NCBI GenBank assembly: GCA_918807975.1
Contig: OU964922.1
Location: forward strand, 24,912,329-24,976,328
Direction: 5' to 3'
Length of the DNA: 64,000 nucleotides
Source: Aplidium turbinatum
Taxonomy: Eukaryota > Chordata > Ascidiacea > Aplousobranchia > Polyclinidae
Made by a program: the position numbers and the translations under genes. The notes under the pieces were generated by a model. It saw nothing but the letters and a program-made list of their open reading frames with translations. It was not told the origin of the DNA and did not search any database. Of this stretch, positions 58,985 to 64,000 are shown piece by piece (within the stretch, counting starts at the first letter, position 1; the number at the start of each line of letters is the position of its first letter).

Positions 58985-60430
58985 GTGAGTTTGTATGATG
59001 AAACATGTTAACCGTTTCTTGATGTCGCGTTAGTTGTATATAACGTGAAATCGTTCACATCAAATTCCATCTTGATACGACATCACAGAGGAAATGTTTT
59101 CAAACTATATGGCGAAATGATTTTTAACCGTATACAAAACGACAGGGTTTGTAGATTGAGCGAAGGCTGTGTGTGCAGTCAAGTCAGTTCAAACACACTC
59201 GGCTTAGACTTTTCCATAATACGACTTTACAGCGCTTCCCAGTGGTGAAACCAAGTCAACACCGAAAACTCCAAATGTTTCTATAATATCATTTCTGCTG
59301 AAAAGTAATATCCCTACCCAAAGGTTGGGCGTAAAAAGCATTTGTGTGTCATGTTAGTTTTCAAGTTTATAAATTGTCGCATGTCACATTTCAACAGTTG
59401 TGCTTTATATTTTAATTGCACTGCAGCCTGATAGTGGAATTGCTTATTTTATATGCAAAATATGTGATGCTTGTCACAACGCATAAAAAAACGGTATACT
59501 GCATAGTCTTAGTCAGGAGATCTTGAACACACTGTCTTGCCAGATCACAATGCCCACGTTTCCAACGATGAAAACAATATCGTTGTTTTTCAACTGCCTT
59601 TCCATCAGTAGCGATACTGAAGAGATTTTTTTAAACTCTGTGCTATACCAGTTACATTGTTATGGCGTTACTGATATCAAACCATGTAAAATTTTGAGAT
59701 TCAAAGTCAAGCATCTAATCTACTGTAAATAAAAGTTTGAAAAGAAATTAAGAAATTTGTCGTTTTTGTGGTAAGATTTTGTGTTCAATACGTTATTGAT
59801 GGATAAGTCTGGCTCTTTCGTTATCAACGCATTGCACAAATGCACACGGGATTGAAATACCCGATAGCACTCACTAGTCACCATAGCCATTTTGAAGGTC
59901 ACTAAGTTGCTCACCTATTGTTGAATGGCTGTTTTCATTGGATTCGGAAGCTGTAACCTGATCAAATGCAGAGGTTGCAATTCATAAAATGGTGAATGAT
60001 TAAATGAGTGAATTGATTGCATTGGCTTGATTGAAATATTGCATCGAATAAGATTGTGATTATGAAATGAAATCCATAAATAATAGAATGGCATTCTATG
60101 AAGTGAAAAAGTTAAAAGTTTTGAGAAACCAGGAGTGTTGAGGAGCAACAAACTTGTTTAATGTATAGAAGCTAAACATTATACTAAGTGTGCCGAAATA
60201 GGCTAATGGTGTACACAAAGATCGAAACGTACATGTATTTATCATCTCGCAATGAATAATATTTAGTTGTTTGAAAACCAGCGGATAATGGAAAAGTTGA
60301 ACCTACATTTCTTTTTGAATCTACATTTTTTGAAAAAGTTGAACCTTCTACGTTTGTGTGGAAAGCCTGACATTTGCCCGAAAACTAGCGGTGAAATTTA
60401 TCGCAGTTTGAAGTTTTCGTTTCAGATATC

Positions 60431-60705
60431 CAAACGGAATAATAATAATTATAATAATCGTGTTTTATTTGCGCCCATTGCGAATAATCATACAGTACAC
60501 TGCGATCACAGATGCGATACAACAGACGACAGGAAGCAGCGAAGTGACATATAGTCTTCGAGTCAGCTACTCCCATTATTTTGGCTTTGCCATTAAGTGT
60601 CTTTGCCAAGACACAGTCGCGTGCTCTGGAGCAGTGTCGAACCTACGCCCTTTCGAACGTTGCGCAGACGTTCTCACCACTCGGCAACGCAGCCGACTGA
60701 CGGAA
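60431..60705 (-). mobile_element. tRNA-Ser/Leu-like SINE
   Basis: The minus strand has the A-box TTGCCGAGTGGTGAGAACG and B-box GGTTCGACACT. A body with GTGTCTTGGCAAAGACAC and an AATAAAACACGATTATT tail of ATT repeats follow. Gene B lacks it at the matching place. Confidence 0.7.
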
Positions 60706-61639
60706 ACGAAAACAAACGAAAAACTGACGGAAACTCACGACTGACCGAAACGAAAAGAAATAGAAAAAACGCAAATTTTTGTAGTTTGTTAGAAGTTTTA
60801 AGTGTTTTTAAGGCATTTTCAAGAAAAAATAGACGAAATTTGTAAAAATATTTCAAAAGGCTGTTAAAAATGCAACAACTTTCATGTTTTTATTGTTTTT
60901 TCTTTGAGTTATCGTTCTCAAAATACAGCAGCGCAAAATCAAACAATTGCTCAATTAAAAGAAAACATCGAAAACAGTGGCAGTTAAAGGGTGGAAATCC
61001 TTAATTTAGAATTTTGACTAAAGCGTTGCGTTGTCTATCATAAAGAAATTCTTTAAACTATCAACGAGAAGGATTGAAATTCCAGACAACAGTACATGCA
61101 CCTCTACCAATACAACTTTGATTATCAATTAAAATAGTCTCCCATGTTCTAACGGTAAATTTTCGAAACTGTTTGAAATGTAGGCTACTGTTAGGTCGCG
61201 CATGCTCAGGGTTAGCACAATTAATACAGAAACATGATTGCAATTTTTAAAAGATAAATGCCACTTTTAAAGTATCGTAGTAACTTTAACAAAAACAAAG
61301 TAAAAAAATACCAAACTAAACGGTGACGCAATAATTTTGCAATATCAAAAACTTACCTTGCAAGGTCAATGCAAAATGACTATTCTCAATATATCATTGG
61401 TTGAACCTATTTGAAATATCTTGACTTCTTACATAATATTATATGTGTAAAATTTCGTAACGGCTTTAAAATTCGTTAACTAACCTGCTTGGATGTTTGC
61501 CACCACATCCCTTCATCTTCTGATTTTAACACCCTCACAAAAATAAATCCGTAGCCGTGTTTACTTGGATTTTGTTAAGAATTTATTAATGTGTTTTTAC
61601 ATTGAAACTTTCCATTTGCACTAAACGTTATTTTTGAAG

Positions 61640-61786
61640 ATTTTTGAAGCGAATCCTGCAGATGCCGATGGAAATAGTCACGTGACAAATCGGTTTCCTA
61701 CTCCTGTGACTGGAAGATTCTTTCGCCTCATTGTTGGTTCTTACACTGGATCACCCACCTTAAGGATGGAGTACCTGCTGTGCTAA
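61640..61786 (+). CDS. Gene C last exon: F5/8C C-terminal part
   Basis: 147 nt including TAA, acceptor GAAG. Reads IFEANPADADGNSHVTNRF, GRFFRLIVGSY, LRMEYLLC. Confidence 0.75.
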   Translation: MFEANPADADGNSHVTNRFPTPVTGRFFRLIVGSYTGSPTLRMEYLLC

Positions 61787-62411
61787 AGCAATGTATGCTG
61801 CAGGATGTAGAAGATGGTGTATATAAATCCGTTATCTGATTGTAAATTGAGAAGGGAAATATCTGTATATCGTTATTTGTCATGTCAATAAAGTCTAATT
61901 ATAAAATTAATTCTGAATAAACGAGACAAATTGTTGTGCAAAGTGGTTGCGTTAAAAAAAAAAACTGATATATAGGCTATAAATGAGTAGTAATATTTTA
62001 AACGTGGTGCAACCTGACAGACACAAAAGAAGCAATAAAGAATAATCAGGATGACGCCAACGTGCAAACTATTGTATGTCATATCTTGCTGCAATTGTAT
62101 GTCATATCTTGCTTACCTGCTGCAATCAATAGTTACGCATGGTTTATGAGTTGTTTTTCGGATATCAGCTTCCTAGAGATCTCATAAAAAGCCGGGTTCT
62201 CATTCTTGAGGAATTAAACTACTTTGCCAAATTAAAATAAGTTATCGTAAATTTTCCAACAAAAATTAAACTAGCCATTAACGTAATGCATTGCGACTTT
62301 GATCAAACATAAAAAAAAAAAAAAAATCAACAGTTAATCCGAAATACAGTAGCACTGTCGACGCTTTTAGTTCTATATGAAATTTTACCAAATGCAAACC
62401 TTTGTTTAATG

Positions 62412-62859
62412 CAGTGCTTCCCAAACCTTTTCAGTTTGCGACCCACTTTTAATGCAAGTTTTATTGTGCGGCCCACAATGAGATATGACATCTTTATTAT
62501 GACATCTTTAGTACTGGCGTAGGCTACGTACTGAAACAGTTAATGCCACACAACACATCTATTTGTTTCATTGTTGTATAATTGTTACGTAATGTTAATG
62601 CAATAATTTCCCGATTTAATAGAATACAGGATGCTAATTTCATGAAAATGGAAAGTCAACAAATGAAGTGAAGATAAGAGTAGCGATGGCGAATGCGCAG
62701 TACTGTTTAAGACCAACCTGTGGCTTGTGAGATCCATAGTAGTGTCGGTATTTTTTAGAAAATTTTAACATTCAGCAACATTTAGAAATGCTTCCCGACC
62801 CACCTGAAATAGCTTCGCAACCCACCAATGGGTCGCGACCCACCGGTTGGGAAGCACTG
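62412..62859. mobile_element. hAT MITE with perfect target duplication
   Basis: Ends CAGTGCTTCCCAAACC and GGTTGGGAAGCACTG, 448 bp, with GTTTAATG exactly on both sides (62404-62411 and 62860-62867). The matching place after gene A (about 34155) is uninterrupted. CGACCCAC motifs near both ends; no coding content. Confidence 0.9.
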
Positions 62860-62867
62860 GTTTAATG

Positions 62868-64000
62868 TTTATCCTCATCGCTACTTGGAATGTTCGACAA
62901 GAAAATTTTTCGAAACGCCTTGTTTCGTTTCTGCGCAAAACGATTGAGCTTAGGAAGTGGAATAATAACAATATTCTTGGGCTTGTGGAAGTAACAAAAA
63001 TGTCAATGCATTTTCTTAGAATTAGAAGTTCACATCGAATTATTTTGTGAAATGTCACAATTTTTGCTTTATGTGCAGGGCATTTTTTGAAATTTTAAAT
63101 CGCTTTATTTAGTTTCGACGCTGAAAGTTCTTTCTTGGTTTCACTTCATATCAAAGTATAGTGAAATATTTGTTTTTTTTTCTAAGCATTTTCGTTTCGT
63201 CGTCAGCTTGAAGCAATAACATGCGTTACAATCTGATTTTGAGCAATGCACTTCCAACAATAGTTAACACTAGGCTTACTGCAAGTATTAAAAACAAAGA
63301 TATTTCGAACGTATTGCGAAACATTGACGCAAAAGCCGTGGCCATACTTTGCCTCTATGTTATTTTAATTATTGTTCTTGTACGAGTTTCGTTCCATTTA
63401 GTTCAAACAACACAAATTCGAAGTTTTAGAACTATCCTAATATGTAGTGTTGCAGTTGTAGAACAACGCAGTCGTCCTAATTTTGTAGTGACTTAAATTA
63501 CATCACAAATGAATCATTTGCAATGAAAGGTTATTGCAGTCAGACGTTTACTTTTGTTTGAATGCAAAAACAAAACATACATAAAAAATAAAACGAATGC
63601 ATCCAATGAGAGAATGCGAAAGACCATAGACCTGGGTAGGCGTGAGAGGTCGTCGAGTCTGCACTCTCATACAACTCATCTGTCAAATGTAATGAAAGCT
63701 TTAGCTTAGTTCCAAATCGTCTGTCAAATGCATTGCTGCAGTTTCCGGTAAACAATTCGAGTGGGCGCACGTTCAATGTTAGGCTATTACATGTTTTCTT
63801 CAAAATGCATTTATACGTTTTGTGGATCATTCGCCACAGCAGCCCATATCCTGGTGGTTTAAAAGCAGCCTTATCAATCATACATCAATGTGAACTATGA
63901 GCAGGTAAAAGTTGAGAGATGTTTAGATAAATATATTTCGAATATATCTTGACAGAATTATGTCATGATAGCCAACAAACGTATTTTTAGTTTCACGTGA
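62868..64000. other. Downstream block of gene C, then unassigned sequence
   Basis: Up to about 63560 it matches the block after gene A (33531-35515). Beyond that I see no recognisable gene, and the minus-strand open frame at 63540-63881 has no known domain. Confidence 0.4.

Larger units (their letters stand above)
55859..61786 (+). pseudogene. Gene C: collagen-sushi-F5/8C protein lacking the middle F5/8C exon
   Basis: Exons seen are 55859-56132, 56689-56733, 57186-57374, 58844-58984 and 61640-61786. The leader and collagen run (GPAGQLGPKGDKGDIGPPG) are the best kept of the three copies. The sushi exon is complete. The F5/8C start (LKDGRIKDNQMSASS) and end (PVTGRFFRLIVG, LRMEYLLC) are present, but the 170 nt middle exon is absent. 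Joining exon 4 (phase 1) to the last exon (phase 0) breaks the frame. The sequence jumps near 60345 from intron 4 to sequence that in gene B lies in intron 5, inside a MITE. Either the gene is dead or it makes a shorter collagen-sushi protein. A polyadenylation signal remains at 61887. Confidence 0.7.
53153..63560 (+). repeat. Tandem duplication unit 2 (carries gene C)
   Basis: Begins inside the MITE copy and repeats the order of unit 1: upstream block, minus-strand SINE (about 54452-54624), SINE tail module (55270-55352) and gene. About 280 bp at 53192-53472 are absent from unit 1. Exon 5 and the second intron 4 copy are missing here. Confidence 0.85.

Noticed and set aside
60267-60845. Several open frames downstream of gene C exon 4
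   Set aside because: They run through a minus-strand SINE and intron sequence; no coding signal.
1-64000. CRISPR array, operon or prokaryotic mobile island
   Set aside because: Introns, SINEs, LINEs and hAT elements show eukaryotic DNA, and no regularly spaced short repeat array is present.

Overview
This window is eukaryotic: AT-rich DNA, genes split by GT-AG introns, and many LINEs, tRNA-derived SINEs, cut-and-paste transposons and MITEs. The genes encode secreted proteins made of collagen, sushi and F5/8-type C (discoidin) domains. That points to a metazoan, and a marine invertebrate deuterostome such as a tunicate would fit. This placement is inference and I hold it loosely.

The backbone is a family of three paralogous plus-strand genes. 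Each has a signal peptide, a short collagen-like stretch, a small coil exon, a sushi exon and an F5/8C domain split over three exons. Gene A spans 7756-33530, gene B 41803-52569 and gene C 55859-61786. B and C lie in a recent tandem duplication with a step of about 14 kb (39372-53152 and 53153 onward). A is an older copy. Only B keeps every exon and a usable splice site at each boundary (364 codons). A has lost the acceptor of its middle F5/8C exon and has a shifted acceptor at the last exon. C lacks the middle F5/8C exon altogether. The products look like secreted lectin or recognition proteins, a role inferred from domains only.

The rest is mostly mobile DNA, and the paralogues supply empty sites that date many insertions. 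Positions 1-7440 hold a hAT-like MITE and a decayed ZMYM1-like hAT transposon carrying a smaller ZBED5-like hAT and a SINE. The 14.6 kb intron 3 of gene A holds a 5'-truncated CR1-like LINE that was later hit by a very young BEL/Pao element (10755-17533). It also holds a piggyBac-like element containing a LINE fragment, a THAP-bearing P-like element and TTAA-flanked MITEs. Intron 4 of A holds an RTE-like LINE fragment, a 3.6 kb DNA transposon with about 500 bp inverted repeats and an 8 bp target duplication, and a Penelope-like fragment with a fold-back element inside it. Intron 4 of B holds two paralogous copies of the same intron segment. One is C-like and one is A-like, which is a footprint of unequal crossing-over. 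They are separated by a hAT-like MITE and a second degraded transposase.

I saw no functional tRNA, rRNA, CRISPR array or prokaryotic operon. The most rewarding items are the new-looking domain combination, the contrasting decay of the three copies, the transposon with long inverted repeats, and the fold-back element built around telomere-like repeats.
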